Origin: an uncultured Christensenellaceae bacterium
GTDB lineage: Bacteria; Bacillota; Clostridia; Christensenellales; Borkfalkiaceae
DNA: 39,110 nt
Reading direction: 5' to 3'
Assembly (NCBI GenBank): GCA_910588645.1
Contig: CAJUOY010000016.1
Coordinates: 1 to 39,110 of the forward strand
Positions 22,744 to 31,949 of the stretch are shown piece by piece. The translations under genes were made by a program, and so were the position numbers. How positions within the stretch are numbered: the stretch's first letter is position 1; each line of letters begins with the position of its first letter. The notes under the pieces are model-generated. The model did not search any database and had not been told where the DNA came from. It worked only from the letters and a program-made list of their open reading frames with translations.

Positions 22744-23604
22744 TTAAAACATAACCAAAAGAAATCCCGCAATAACTCCCGCAAACAGTGAAAACGCGGG
22801 CAGCTTGCTCTTCCACATCAAGATCGATTCGGGTAAAAGTTCTCCGAAAACCACGTAAAGCATAGCTCCGCTCGCAAAGCCGAGCGAGAGTACCAACATC
22901 ACGGAATTTATTCCGCCCAGCGCAAAACCGAGCAGCGCGCCCAATACCGTGGGCAGCCCGCTTAGCGCGGTGAGCGACGCGGCCTTGACCTTGCCCATTC
23001 CGCCGGAAATAAGCGGGACGGAGACGGCCATTCCCTCGGGTATATTGTGCAAACCTATTACGATAGCCATAATAAATCCGCTTCCCGAAAACAGGTTAGT
23101 TATAAGATCTTCGGAAGAGGCGTAAGAAGCGCCTATTACCATACCTTCGGGGAGATTGTGCAGTGCGATCGCCGTCATCATTACAAGCCCTGCAACGAAC
23201 AGGTGAGACTTGGCGTTCTTATGCGTTTCATAGTGATTGGAATGTATGAGCTCGTCCAGATTGTCCGCCGTTGCGGGGTGATCTTTATCTATGTGTTTTA
23301 CTTCGTGATTGGTGCGTTTATCTATCAATAAGTTAAGAAGATACACAACCGCGTAACCTACGATCACCGCGGCCGCTACAATAAGCGGGGTGAGGGGCGG
23401 GAGTTCGCCCTTATTCATCATATCTATAGGCTCGCTCATAAGATCGAAGCATACGACGGCAAGCATTATTCCCGCGGCAAAGGACAGTAAAAGGCTGACT
23501 ATTTTTCCCGAGTCCCGCTTTAAGACCGCACCGATTACGCCGCCCAAGCCCGTGCCGATTACGCCGGATATAAACGTTATGATTATAATTGCCAGATATT
23601 CCAT
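22744..23604 (-). CDS. ZIP family divalent metal transporter
   Basis: 286 residues, eight transmembrane helices. The metal-site motifs are TAIALHNLPEGMVIG and VIGLHNIPEGMAVS in the fourth and fifth helices. A His-rich cytosolic loop (KHIDKDHPATADNLDELIHSNHYETHK) lies between helices three and four. These are the marks of ZupT/GufA-like ZIP proteins that import zinc, iron or manganese. GAGG lies 8 bases before the ATG. It is divergent from the TIR gene. Confidence 0.92.
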   Translation of the reverse strand: MEYLAIIIITFISGVIGTGLGGVIGAVLKRDSGKIVSLLLSFAAGIMLAVVCFDLMSEPIDMMNKGELPPLTPLIVAAAVIVGYAVVYLLNLLIDKRTNHEVKHIDKDHPATADNLDELIHSNHYETHKNAKSHLFVAGLVMMTAIALHNLPEGMVIGASYASSEDLITNLFSGSGFIMAIVIGLHNIPEGMAVSVPLISGGMGKVKAASLTALSGLPTVLGALLGFALGGINSVMLVLSLGFASGAMLYVVFGELLPESILMWKSKLPAFSLFAGVIAGFLLVMF

Positions 23605-23644
23605 TAAAAGCCTCGATATGCACGCTAAACAACGTACACCGTAT

Positions 23645-23672
23645 ATTATAGCAGGAATTATCCAAAATGCAA
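23645..23672 (-). promoter_or_regulatory. Promoter of the ZIP gene
   Basis: On the minus strand TTGCAT (23667-23672), 16-base spacer, TATAAT (23645-23650). Confidence 0.65.
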
Positions 23673-23748
23673 CTGTTTGACGGTTAAGCTTAAAACCGAC
23701 TTATTCGGTTAAGGTTATGTTGATTTTAATAAAATTACAATTTAACTA

Positions 23749-23777
23749 TTGCGAAACCCGTCGGATTATGATAAAAT
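23749..23777 (+). promoter_or_regulatory. Promoter of the TIR locus
   Basis: TTGCGA (23749-23754), 17-base spacer, TAAAAT (23772-23777), about 42 bases before the first ATG. No operator-like repeat is visible. Confidence 0.6.
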
Positions 23778-23819
23778 ATAAGCTGATTTGGATTATTATG
23801 ATTTTTCGGGGACGGGAAT

Positions 23820-24980
23820 ATGAAAAACGTGGTTGGTTTTGTAATAGGAATAGGGCTGTTTGCTTTGAAAGCGGTGATAAACCCTTTTGGCACGGCGGCT
23901 GATTTAATATCGAACGTTGCCGACGTCTGGACGGAGTTCGCGGGCGACGGCGCGCAAAAAGGGATAGAAAAAATTGCGGAAAAGATCAAGGAGAAAAGGG
24001 ATTTTAATAAGATTGCCGAAAAATTCCGCTCAGAGCTTTCCGCTATTTACGAAGGCGCCGAAGGCGAGAGCCTCGCGGAGAAAATATTCAGAGAGCTTGC
24101 CGACGCGGAGAATGCGGAAAAAGGGAAGCGTATAGGCTTTAAGAAAAAACCGAAAAAAGGCGCGGTTATGTCCGATCTCATTATAAAGGAGATATTCGGT
24201 GCGGATTTGGAGGAGTATCTTAAAGATAATTCCGCAACTTTCCGTAATCTGCTTTCCGATAAGCAGAAAGAAGCGTTTGCAGCCGTAATGCGGGAGGCGC
24301 AAAAGGCTTACCTTGAAATTAACTTCAAGGGGTTGGATAAGGAATTGCAAATCGTAGCGGAAGTTACCGCCAATGCGGTTGCCGAACGCGGGGAAAAGAA
24401 CGCAAATAAAGCTGTCGGGGAACTAAAAGAATTTTTTATATCGCTATTTAGTAAAAACGGCGGCGATACCACGGTGGGGGAGCTTGTTAAAGGCGCGGTT
24501 GTCCGTAAATTGCAGTACGTGGAAAAATCCTGTCCCAACTGCGGCGCTTACGGCGATAGGGTTATTCATAAAAAGGATAAGCAAGGCAACGTATATGAAA
24601 TCAGTTGCGGGGTGTGCGGGAATTCGTATTTCGTTTTACGGGACGTTGCCGACGACAACGCGGCCTTGGAGAATTTTATAAAGGAACACGGCGATAGGGA
24701 GGAAGAGGCAAGACGTGAGCTTTATAGCCTTTATCTGCGCAAATTCGAAGAGACGGACAAAATATTATTCGACGTAAAAGATGCAGTGGACGGACTGTTG
24801 AATATAACCGAGCAGGGCTTTGAAACTATGAATACAAAGCTCGACGAGCTTAAAAATCGCCCAGCCAATCAGTACGACGAGATTATGAAACTCGGCAAAT
24901 CGTATTTGGACTTATGCGAATTTGCACTTGCCTACAACTGGTATCGGGACGCCGCCAAACTTTGCCCCGGACGGGCGTAA
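23820..24980 (+). CDS. N-terminal part of the TIR-LRR protein, ended by an in-frame stop
   Basis: 386 residues. The N-terminus has a hydrophobic helix (VVGFVIGIGLFALKAVI, 4-20). A long charged helical region follows, then a zinc ribbon with C238, C241, C263 and C266, more helices, and a TPR from about 352. The frame ends with TAA at 24978-24980 in the middle of the TPR (helix A LGKSYLDLCEFALAYNWYRDAAKLCP; the next helix begins after the stop). The codons after the TAA stay in the same frame, and their product (AFFGMALAKC) completes the TPR. So this is most likely the first third of one 1,458-codon gene, broken or conditionally ended by a single ochre codon. Confidence 0.8.
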   Translation: MKNVVGFVIGIGLFALKAVINPFGTAADLISNVADVWTEFAGDGAQKGIEKIAEKIKEKRDFNKIAEKFRSELSAIYEGAEGESLAEKIFRELADAENAEKGKRIGFKKKPKKGAVMSDLIIKEIFGADLEEYLKDNSATFRNLLSDKQKEAFAAVMREAQKAYLEINFKGLDKELQIVAEVTANAVAERGEKNANKAVGELKEFFISLFSKNGGDTTVGELVKGAVVRKLQYVEKSCPNCGAYGDRVIHKKDKQGNVYEISCGVCGNSYFVLRDVADDNAALENFIKEHGDREEEARRELYSLYLRKFEETDKILFDVKDAVDGLLNITEQGFETMNTKLDELKNRPANQYDEIMKLGKSYLDLCEFALAYNWYRDAAKLCPGRA

Positions 24981-24992
24981 GCGTTTTTCGGT

Positions 24993-27900
24993 ATGGCGCT
25001 TGCAAAATGCGAAGTACAGCTTGTTTACGACTATAATAATTGCCGCGAACAACCCATTTGTTACAAAAAAGATATTGATTTTAGCAGCAATGCCGAGTAT
25101 AAAACTGCATTAAAAAATTCTGCGGCCGAGCAAAAAGCTTATTTTGAGAAAATAGCCGACAGAATAGATAAAATAGTATATTGGCTTACGAAATATGAAG
25201 AAGAGGGCAGGAAGTACGACTGCTTTATATGTACAAAAGTTTCTGTTAAGCGCGGCAGCGATGAAAAAACGGTCGATTGCAAGTGGATAGAGAGCAACCG
25301 TTTATGTGCGAAGTTGAAGGAAGATAACGGAATTTCCACATTTTACTCCGAAATAGATTGTAAAGACAAAGTCGGCGAGCAGTATGAGGCGCTCGTTTTA
25401 TACGCTTTGAATAAAGCAAAGTGTATGATTGTGGTATGCAGTGATGAAGCATATCTTGAAACCCCGTGGGTTAAAAACGAATATCGCCGTTTTTGCGGTA
25501 TTTTAAATCGCAGGGGCATAGATCTCGGCGCAATTATAATAGTTTACAACGGAACACCTGTTAAATTGCCCGGTTTGGATAGAGAGGGTTTTCAGGACGT
25601 AAACCGCAGAGACGACAACGCCTTTAATAATTTGATAGCCAGTGTTAAAAAAAGGGTTAATTTTAATTGGGATCGTAAATACTGCTTAAAATGCGAACGG
25701 GATTTTCCTAAAAATTTTAATAATTGCCCTAATTGCGATTCTTCGCGCTTAGTGGATGCTAAAGTGTTCTATAAATCCAGAACCGATAAGGAAAAAGCCA
25801 TTCTCAAAGCGGAAATCGAAAAGGTAAAGGCGGAAAAAGAAGCCGAGCTTGAAAAAGAGAGAAAAGCCAGGGAGGAGGCGGAGAAAAAGGCGCTTGAAGC
25901 GGAGAAACTTAGGAAACAGTATGAAGAACAGGAAAAGCGTATAAAAGCGTTAGAAGCCGAGTTGTTAAAAAAGCAACCTGCAGAAGTTGCCGTCGCCGGT
26001 CCTTTGAATTTGGACAACGACGGACTTGTAGATTTTGAAATTGAGGACGGAGTTTTAATAAATTATAGTGGAAAAGCTGAACACGTCGTTATTCCCGCCG
26101 GCGTAACGTCAATAGGTGCTTGGGCATTTAAAGAATGTAGCTCGCTTAAAAGCATAGAAATACCCAAAAGCGTAACGTCAATAGGTTATGCGACATTTTT
26201 GGGCTGTAGTTCGCTTAAAAGCATAGAAATACCCAAAAGCATAACGTCAATAGGTGCTTGTGCATTTAAAGACTGTAGTTCGCTTGAAAAAATAATTATA
26301 CCTAAAAGTGTAATTGATATGGGCGAGAACGCTTTTGACGGTTGTCCTGACAATTTGGTCATATACTGCGAGGCGGAATCTCAACCCGAAGATTGGGCCG
26401 AAGATTGGCTTGGGGATTGTGAGGCACAAGTAGTATGGGGCTATAAGTCAGAGAGAGAAGATAATCCTGAATACTGCCGTGCGGAAAAAGTTCAAGCGTC
26501 CAATGCTTTACTGACTTTGCAAAACGACGAATTTAATATTAATAACGGCGTTTTAATCGAGTATAAAGGCAAGAAAGAAAACGTTGTAATACCCGAAGGC
26601 GTGGTTGAAATAGGTCGAGACGCTTTTATGTGGTGCGGTTCGTTGGTTAAGATAGAAATTCCTGCGGGCGTCACAAAAATCGGCGACGGGGCGTTTACTT
26701 TTTGCGGAGCGCTTAAAAGTGTAAAAATACCTCAAAGTGTAACGGCGATAGGTCTTTATCCGTTTTACGCCTGCAACTCGCTTGAAAGTATAGCGGTTGA
26801 AACGGGGAATAAAGTATATTCCGTGTCCGGTAATTGTTTAATAGAAACAAAAGCCAAAAAGTTAATATGCGGTTGTAATAATAGTGTTATACCTACTGAC
26901 GGAAGCGTGACTGAAATAGAGGCTTTTGCATTCGGCGGGTTAGATAATCTTAATAAGATCATTATTCCCGATAGCGTAATTAAAGTCGGTGACTCGGTTT
27001 TTGAAAATTATGACGGCGATTTAATAGTTAATTGCGCGGCAAAAACAAAACCGGACGGTTGGGATGAATATTGGCTTGCTGATTGCGGCGCAAAAGTGGT
27101 GTGGGGATATAGAGGCAAGGAAGAAGATAAGCCCAAAGTTCAAACTGCTTCGGCCGTTTCGGGTGCGGAAGCGGGTTTAAAGACTTTTGCAAAAGCTTTG
27201 CCTGAAACAGTTACGGAGCAAACGGCAATCGAGCCGCTCAATATATCCAATGAGGATTTTGAAATAGAAGCCGGTGTCCTACATACATACAAAGGAAAAA
27301 ATAAAAATGTTGTAATTCCGAACGGGGTAACGGAAATAGAATCCTTTGCTTTTATAGAACATTATGAGATTGAAAGCTTAAGTATACCGTCAAGCGTCAT
27401 AAGAATTGCTAGTTCAGCATTTAAGTCTTCAGTTTTTTCCAGAGGTGAGCCATTGTTGTCAAACCGTTTAGATATTTCAAGTGATATTGATTATACTTTC
27501 TCTTGTTGTGATTCGCTTGCAAGTATAAAAGTGGCATCCGGAAATAAAGTGTATCACAGTTCGGGGAATTGCCTGATACATACAGAAACGAAAAGACTAA
27601 TTTTAGGATGTAAAAACAGCGTTATACCTAATGATGGAAGCGTAACAGTAATCGAAGAAGGCGCGTTTTTCCGTTGTTTTTCGCTATGTAAAATATCGAT
27701 TCCAAACAGTGTAAAGGTGATAGGCGATGGTGCGTTTGGCTATTGCGATTCGTTAAGAAGCATTGTAATTCCTAAAAGTGTTACATATATATACTTTAAT
27801 GCATTTAAGCATTGTTCAAAATTGAAAAACGTAGAAATAAGAGGTAGGTTAACGTACATAGGCGAAGAAGCATTTTCGGGATGTGCATCGCTGGAACAAA

Positions 27901-28196
27901 TAAATATACCCGATTCGGTTGAGTCAATAGGCCACTATGCGTTTTGTGGTTGCGGACTTGACAGCGTTATCGTTCCAGAAGGGGTAAGAAGTGTAGGAGA
28001 ACACGCTTTTGACTGTTATTTGTCGGAAAATTTTAAAATATATTGCCGTGCCAAAAAGCAGCCTGCGGGGTGGCATAAAGATTGGAATAAAGGGGCAAAA
28101 ACAGTAATTTCAACCATTAAAAGCAAATTATTTGATAACGAGGACGCGGAATTTTCCGGAAGATACAAAACGGTTTGGAACTATAAAGGAAATTAA
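24993..28196 (+). CDS. TIR domain - zinc ribbon - coiled coil - BspA-type LRR protein
   Basis: 1067 residues from the first ATG after the stop, in frame with the upstream gene. A linker is followed by a TIR domain at about 74-220 (YDCFICTKV, STFYSEIDCKDKVGEQYEALVLYALNKAK, VCSDEAYLETPWVKNEYRRF). E163 in the WVKNE helix matches the catalytic Glu of TIR NAD-hydrolases. A zinc ribbon comes next (C231, C234, C245, C248), then a coiled coil at about 263-328, then three blocks of 23-residue BspA/LRR_5 repeats (IPxSVTSIGxxAFxxCSSLKSI). The blocks close with a W..DC.A.VVWGY cap, twice exactly and once loosely. There is no ribosome binding site before the ATG. Probably an immune or sensor NADase if read through; otherwise poorly translated. 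Confidence 0.82.
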   Translation: MALAKCEVQLVYDYNNCREQPICYKKDIDFSSNAEYKTALKNSAAEQKAYFEKIADRIDKIVYWLTKYEEEGRKYDCFICTKVSVKRGSDEKTVDCKWIESNRLCAKLKEDNGISTFYSEIDCKDKVGEQYEALVLYALNKAKCMIVVCSDEAYLETPWVKNEYRRFCGILNRRGIDLGAIIIVYNGTPVKLPGLDREGFQDVNRRDDNAFNNLIASVKKRVNFNWDRKYCLKCERDFPKNFNNCPNCDSSRLVDAKVFYKSRTDKEKAILKAEIEKVKAEKEAELEKERKAREEAEKKALEAEKLRKQYEEQEKRIKALEAELLKKQPAEVAVAGPLNLDNDGLVDFEIEDGVLINYSGKAEHVVIPAGVTSIGAWAFKECSSLKSIEIPKSVTSIGYATFLGCSSLKSIEIPKSITSIGACAFKDCSSLEKIIIPKSVIDMGENAFDGCPDNLVIYCEAESQPEDWAEDWLGDCEAQVVWGYKSEREDNPEYCRAEKVQASNALLTLQNDEFNINNGVLIEYKGKKENVVIPEGVVEIGRDAFMWCGSLVKIEIPAGVTKIGDGAFTFCGALKSVKIPQSVTAIGLYPFYACNSLESIAVETGNKVYSVSGNCLIETKAKKLICGCNNSVIPTDGSVTEIEAFAFGGLDNLNKIIIPDSVIKVGDSVFENYDGDLIVNCAAKTKPDGWDEYWLADCGAKVVWGYRGKEEDKPKVQTASAVSGAEAGLKTFAKALPETVTEQTAIEPLNISNEDFEIEAGVLHTYKGKNKNVVIPNGVTEIESFAFIEHYEIESLSIPSSVIRIASSAFKSSVFSRGEPLLSNRLDISSDIDYTFSCCDSLASIKVASGNKVYHSSGNCLIHTETKRLILGCKNSVIPNDGSVTVIEEGAFFRCFSLCKISIPNSVKVIGDGAFGYCDSLRSIVIPKSVTYIYFNAFKHCSKLKNVEIRGRLTYIGEEAFSGCASLEQINIPDSVESIGHYAFCGCGLDSVIVPEGVRSVGEHAFDCYLSENFKIYCRAKKQPAGWHKDWNKGAKTVISTIKSKLFDNEDAEFSGRYKTVWNYKGN
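26103..26309 (+). repeat. Three tandem 69-bp LRR repeats
   Basis: Units at 26103-26171, 26172-26240 and 26241-26309 each encode one 23-residue LRR_5 repeat. The first two share an almost identical second half including AAAAGCATAGAAATACCC. Such near-identity at DNA level points to recent duplication or slippage. Confidence 0.85.
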
Positions 28197-28197
28197 A

Positions 28198-28228
28198 AAA
28201 CCGCCCGATAATCGGGCGGTTTATCTTT
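28198..28228. terminator. Convergent terminator after the TIR locus
   Basis: AAACCGCCCGAT (28198-28209) pairs with ATCGGGCGGTTT (28211-28222), then ATCTTTT. It overlaps the last codon of the facing YwaF gene. Confidence 0.85.
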
Positions 28229-29021
28229 TATCTATCAATTTATTAGCTCCGTACGACGCCGCGAACATCAGGCCCGCCGCGGCGGTAAACCCTATCAGAT
28301 ACAGCAACAAATAGACGGGGTAAGGGACGCTTTCGTATATCCACTTTACTATTGGCACTTCAAACGGTTCGTAAGGACTGACGAAAAACATATTGAAGCC
28401 CGGCACGTCGATAGTGTTTTTTATTATAACGTTAAGTATCAGCGCGATGCCCGCCATAATAAAGAATACGACAAACGCCTTTAAAAGATTGTCTCCGCAG
28501 GGTTTTACCGTGCGGGTGGCAAGCAAAAGCGAGCAGACCGAAACCATACTCGAATGCCAGAACATAGAGTGCACGTTTAAAAACGCGTTCGAAGAGAATA
28601 CGTTGCCGGGATAGATCATAACAACGATCCCCGCAAACAGCGCGTACGACGCCAGTGCGGATTGCAGGGCCGTCTTTATTTTCCCCTTTCTGAGTATGCC
28701 TGCTGGCAGCGCGAGGTATAGCGGGCAGGAGCAGAACTGGAAAGGGAACGCCCACCAGGCGTAATCCCAGACGACTTGCCCGTCCTTATAACTGAAACTT
28801 AAGATCAGCTGTTTTAAAACTTCCAGCGCAATAAGAACCGCTCCCCAAACGATAAGCGTCGCGTCAACGGCCTTTGGGGAGATCTTATCTCTGAATATTA
28901 AAATCAACGTGCAGACTATAAGCGTAATGCCCATCCAAAGCAGATGAAACCACCCGTAGAATTGAGGCGTTTTCATTTCCCAGTCCGCAACGGCTTTTAT
29001 AAAGCTTTCAAATAAGTTCAT
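28221..29021 (-). CDS. YwaF / TIGR02206-like integral membrane protein
   Basis: 266 residues with about seven membrane helices. Motifs PFQFCSCPLYLALPAGIL, NVHSMFWHSSMVSVCSLLLA and YPVYLLLYLIGF are arranged as in the YwaF family, which has conserved His residues in the central helices. The function is not established. It faces the TIR gene. No Shine-Dalgarno sequence precedes the ATG; a TAAAAT lies only 7 bases before it, but without a good -35, so a leaderless mRNA is possible but less certain than for the genes at 10503, 14944, 36935 and 38550. Confidence 0.78.
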   Translation of the reverse strand: MNLFESFIKAVADWEMKTPQFYGWFHLLWMGITLIVCTLILIFRDKISPKAVDATLIVWGAVLIALEVLKQLILSFSYKDGQVVWDYAWWAFPFQFCSCPLYLALPAGILRKGKIKTALQSALASYALFAGIVVMIYPGNVFSSNAFLNVHSMFWHSSMVSVCSLLLATRTVKPCGDNLLKAFVVFFIMAGIALILNVIIKNTIDVPGFNMFFVSPYEPFEVPIVKWIYESVPYPVYLLLYLIGFTAAAGLMFAASYGANKLIDKR

Positions 29022-29058
29022 ATGCGCAATTTTAATATGTGTAGTTTTTATAAAAACT

Positions 29059-29081
29059 CCGCACGCAATTATTGCGTGCGG
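29059..29081 (-). terminator. Terminator of pgcA
   Basis: CCGCACGCAA (29059-29068) pairs with TTGCGTGCGG (29072-29081), loop of three; on the minus strand it is followed by AGTTTTTAT. Confidence 0.85.
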
Positions 29082-29096
29082 ATAAATTGCTTTAAG

Positions 29097-30818
29097 TTAT
29101 TTTTTTAAAATTTTCTTAACCGCCGCCTGCATTTTTTCAAGCGCTTCTTCCGCTTCTGCCTTGTTGCGGGATTTTACCGAATAGTAGATTTTAAGTTTGG
29201 GTTCAGTGCCGGAAGGGCGTACGCAGATGAAACTGCCGTTTTCAAGCTCATAGTAAACACAGTTGGTGAGGGGGGAGCCTATCTCCGTAACCGCGCCGGT
29301 AGCGAGGTCGGTTTTAAGATTTTTGGAATAATCTCTCACGTTTGCAACTTTGTATATATCAAACTCGGTAGCGGGGTTGGCTTTGAGACCGTCCACGACG
29401 GCGTTCATCTCCTTCATTGCGTTGAGACCTTCGAAAGGAATGGATACGTTGCAATCCAAAACGTAACCGTATTCGCTGTAAATCTCCTGTAAGCGCTGGT
29501 ATACGGTCTTACCTATATAAGTATAATAGCAGACCATTTCCGCGCACAGCATAGAGGCGACCACGGCGTCTTTATCGCGGGCGTGGGTGCCGCGGAGATA
29601 GCCGCAACTCTCCTCGAAGCCGAACACGTATGTGTGCGATTTGTCCCTTTCCCAAAGCTTTATCTTTTCACCTATGAATTTAAAGCCTACGGGCGTTTCG
29701 AAGAGCGTCACGCCGAATTTCTGACATATGGGTTTTGCCATACCGGTCGAGACAAAGGATTTTACTACCGCCGCGTTTGCGGGCAGGGCGTTGTCCTCCT
29801 TGAGCCTCGTAAGAATGTAATCGAGCAGGAGTATTCCCACCTGGTTGCCGGAAAGCGCCTCAAACTCGCCCTCCTTATTTTTAACGGCGACGCCCAGTCT
29901 GTCGCTGTCGGGATCGGTGCCGAAGACAACGGTCGCGCCGATTTTATCGGCGAGCGCAATTCCCATAGATAGCGTTTCCTTATATTCGGGGTTGGGAACC
30001 TGAACGGTGGAAAATTCGGTGTCGCTGTTTTTCTGTTCTTCGACCACCGTTGCGTTTACGCCTATCTTTTTAAGAATAGTGGTGACGGGAACGTAGCCAG
30101 AACCGTGTACGGGAGTATAAACGAGCTTCAAGCTCTTTCCGCATTTTTTTACTGCCTTTTTGGAAAGGGCAAGTTTTTTAAGTTCCTTATAATATTTTTT
30201 ATCCACCTTGGCGGGCACGGGTTTTACAAGCCGTCTGATCTGTTCGATCGTGGGCGATGGCGCGCCGAGATAGTCGGTTATTTCGTTGATATATTTGACT
30301 ACTACGTCGGTGTCCTCGGGGCTCATCTGAGCGCCGTCCTCACCGTAAACTTTGTAGCCGTTGTACTGTTTGGGATTGTGCGACGCGGTGATCATAATTC
30401 CCGCTATGGTATTCAGCTCGCGCACGGCAAAGGAGAGCATGGGTACGGGATGAACGTCGTCGAACTTGTACGAGACGATACCGTTTGCCGCAAGCACTTC
30501 CGCCGCCGCGGAGGCAAATTCACGGCTTTTTCTGCGCGTGTCGTACGATATTACGACGCCGCGGACCATAGCCGCGGGGCCAAGCCCTTTAATAAATTCC
30601 GCCAGACCTTGCGTTGCGCGCTTTACGGTGTATACGTTCATCATATTTGTTCCGTAACCGATCAGTCCGCGCATACCTGCGGTACCGAATTCGAGCTCCG
30701 CTCCGAAGCGGTATTCGATTTCCTTTTCGTTGTCTTTGATATTTTCAAGCTCGCTTTCGCCCTCTGCGTTTAAGCGTTTGTCGGAAAGCCAGTTTTCATA
30801 AATCGATTTATAATCCAT
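29097..30818 (-). CDS. pgcA: Phosphoglucomutase / phosphomannomutase PgcA
   Basis: 573 residues. The four domains of the alpha-D-phosphohexomutases are present: N-terminal FGTAGMRGLIGYG, phosphoserine loop TASHNPKQYNGYKVYG, magnesium loop FGTDPDSDRLG, sugar loop GFEESCGYL and phosphate loop RPSGTEPKLKIYY. The length fits the Bacillus PgcA branch. It interconverts glucose-6-P and glucose-1-P for glycolipid and cell-wall polymer synthesis. GGAGATTAAA lies before the ATG. Second member of this superfamily in the window besides glmM. Confidence 0.93.
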   Translation of the reverse strand: MDYKSIYENWLSDKRLNAEGESELENIKDNEKEIEYRFGAELEFGTAGMRGLIGYGTNMMNVYTVKRATQGLAEFIKGLGPAAMVRGVVISYDTRRKSREFASAAAEVLAANGIVSYKFDDVHPVPMLSFAVRELNTIAGIMITASHNPKQYNGYKVYGEDGAQMSPEDTDVVVKYINEITDYLGAPSPTIEQIRRLVKPVPAKVDKKYYKELKKLALSKKAVKKCGKSLKLVYTPVHGSGYVPVTTILKKIGVNATVVEEQKNSDTEFSTVQVPNPEYKETLSMGIALADKIGATVVFGTDPDSDRLGVAVKNKEGEFEALSGNQVGILLLDYILTRLKEDNALPANAAVVKSFVSTGMAKPICQKFGVTLFETPVGFKFIGEKIKLWERDKSHTYVFGFEESCGYLRGTHARDKDAVVASMLCAEMVCYYTYIGKTVYQRLQEIYSEYGYVLDCNVSIPFEGLNAMKEMNAVVDGLKANPATEFDIYKVANVRDYSKNLKTDLATGAVTEIGSPLTNCVYYELENGSFICVRPSGTEPKLKIYYSVKSRNKAEAEEALEKMQAAVKKILKK

Positions 30819-30886
30819 TTTAATCTCCTAAATTGAGCATACAATATACAATACTAATATGTCTATACAATTATACAAAATAAAAT

Positions 30887-30903
30887 CCCCCTTGTAAAGG
30901 GGG
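30887..30903 (-). terminator. Terminator of the rdgB operon
   Basis: CCCCCTT (30887-30893) pairs with AAGGGGG (30897-30903); on the minus strand ATTTTATTTT follows. It ends the rdgB - yfcE - membrane protein unit. Confidence 0.8.
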
Positions 30904-30965
30904 AAATAAAACTTTTTTGAGTTTTTAGTATTTTTTTACTTAATTTATATATGTTTTTACAATAA

Positions 30966-31937
30966 CTATTCCTCGTTGTCGCCCTTGAAAAAGTTTTCTC
31001 GGGTAATGGGCTTTTCCTGCGCGGTTGAAACTATGGTTCTGTCGTCGGTGAAATACTTCAGTCCTTCCCTGTCGTAGTAATTTACAAACTCGAAACAGAT
31101 TAAAATGACGTAGCTCGAGGGTACCGTAATTAGCAGGCCAACGCCTAACGTGAGGATGAGCGCCGCGGCGTTTAACGCAAATATTATTATTGTCAGAACT
31201 GCGAAGTTGGACATAACGTTAAACGTGCTTTTGCCCTTTTGCGAGAAGGTGTATTTAAAGGAACCCAACTGTCCTTTTTTGCCGCGTATCAGCGCGGGAA
31301 GCCAGTCGCAGGTGAAAGTCATTTTTAGTATAATCGAAAAGATTATTATAAGAATGAACAGGAACAGGCAGACGAAGAAATACAGAATACTGCTTAAAAG
31401 GAAGAACAGTAAAAAGAACATAGCCACGCCCACCGCAAGGTCGTACAATATGGACAGGGGTACGTAGATAGCGTTGTATACGCTGGATTCTTTCAGCGTC
31501 CTTATCAGCGTGCCTAAGAAGGGTTGATTTGCTCTCAACGCCATTCTGTCGTTAATTATTGCAGCTGTTGCATAGTTGCCGAGGCCCGTAAACCACTTGG
31601 AAATTATGTGAACAAGTAAGAGTAATAGCCCGCTCAAAACTATATGGGTAAGCTCCGTTCTTAAAAGCTCCATAAAGTCGGAATACGCCGCCTGAACCTT
31701 TTGCGAGAACTGGCTTAACTCTTCCACGTGACCGTTCAAAAGATTTACCACGTATCCGCTTACGCCGTCTAAAAGGCGGGTAAGCTGTTCGGAGTCGATG
31801 AGTTCTTTGATAAAGGGATTTATGCCCAGAGTGCATATGATCGCCGCTACCGTGAGCACGACAAGCCTGTATAACAGTTGTTTGTAGATCGTGCCGAAGT
31901 TGTCCACGAACACGTGGAAGGTCTGCTTGAATTTCAT
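30966..31937 (-). CDS. Multi-pass membrane protein of unknown function
   Basis: 323 residues, about five to six hydrophobic segments (near 22-42, 98-115, 160-215 and 240-285), one very long and Phe/Leu/Ile-rich. The C-terminus is charged and cytoplasmic-like (ENFFKGDNEE). Family not recognised; the layout recalls generic Clostridia proteins of the type that holds small-molecule or membrane-remodelling roles. AAAGGAT lies 6 bases before the ATG, 12 bases after the phosphodiesterase gene, so it is the third gene of that operon. Confidence 0.65.
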   Translation of the reverse strand: MKFKQTFHVFVDNFGTIYKQLLYRLVVLTVAAIICTLGINPFIKELIDSEQLTRLLDGVSGYVVNLLNGHVEELSQFSQKVQAAYSDFMELLRTELTHIVLSGLLLLLVHIISKWFTGLGNYATAAIINDRMALRANQPFLGTLIRTLKESSVYNAIYVPLSILYDLAVGVAMFFLLFFLLSSILYFFVCLFLFILIIIFSIILKMTFTCDWLPALIRGKKGQLGSFKYTFSQKGKSTFNVMSNFAVLTIIIFALNAAALILTLGVGLLITVPSSYVILICFEFVNYYDREGLKYFTDDRTIVSTAQEKPITRENFFKGDNEE

Positions 31938-31949
31938 ATTTTAATCCTT

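Noticed and set aside
26103..26309. Regular repeats as a possible CRISPR array
   Set aside because: The 69-bp units are in frame, encode LRR_5 repeats and have no unique spacers of constant length; no cas genes are present. No CRISPR array was seen in the window.
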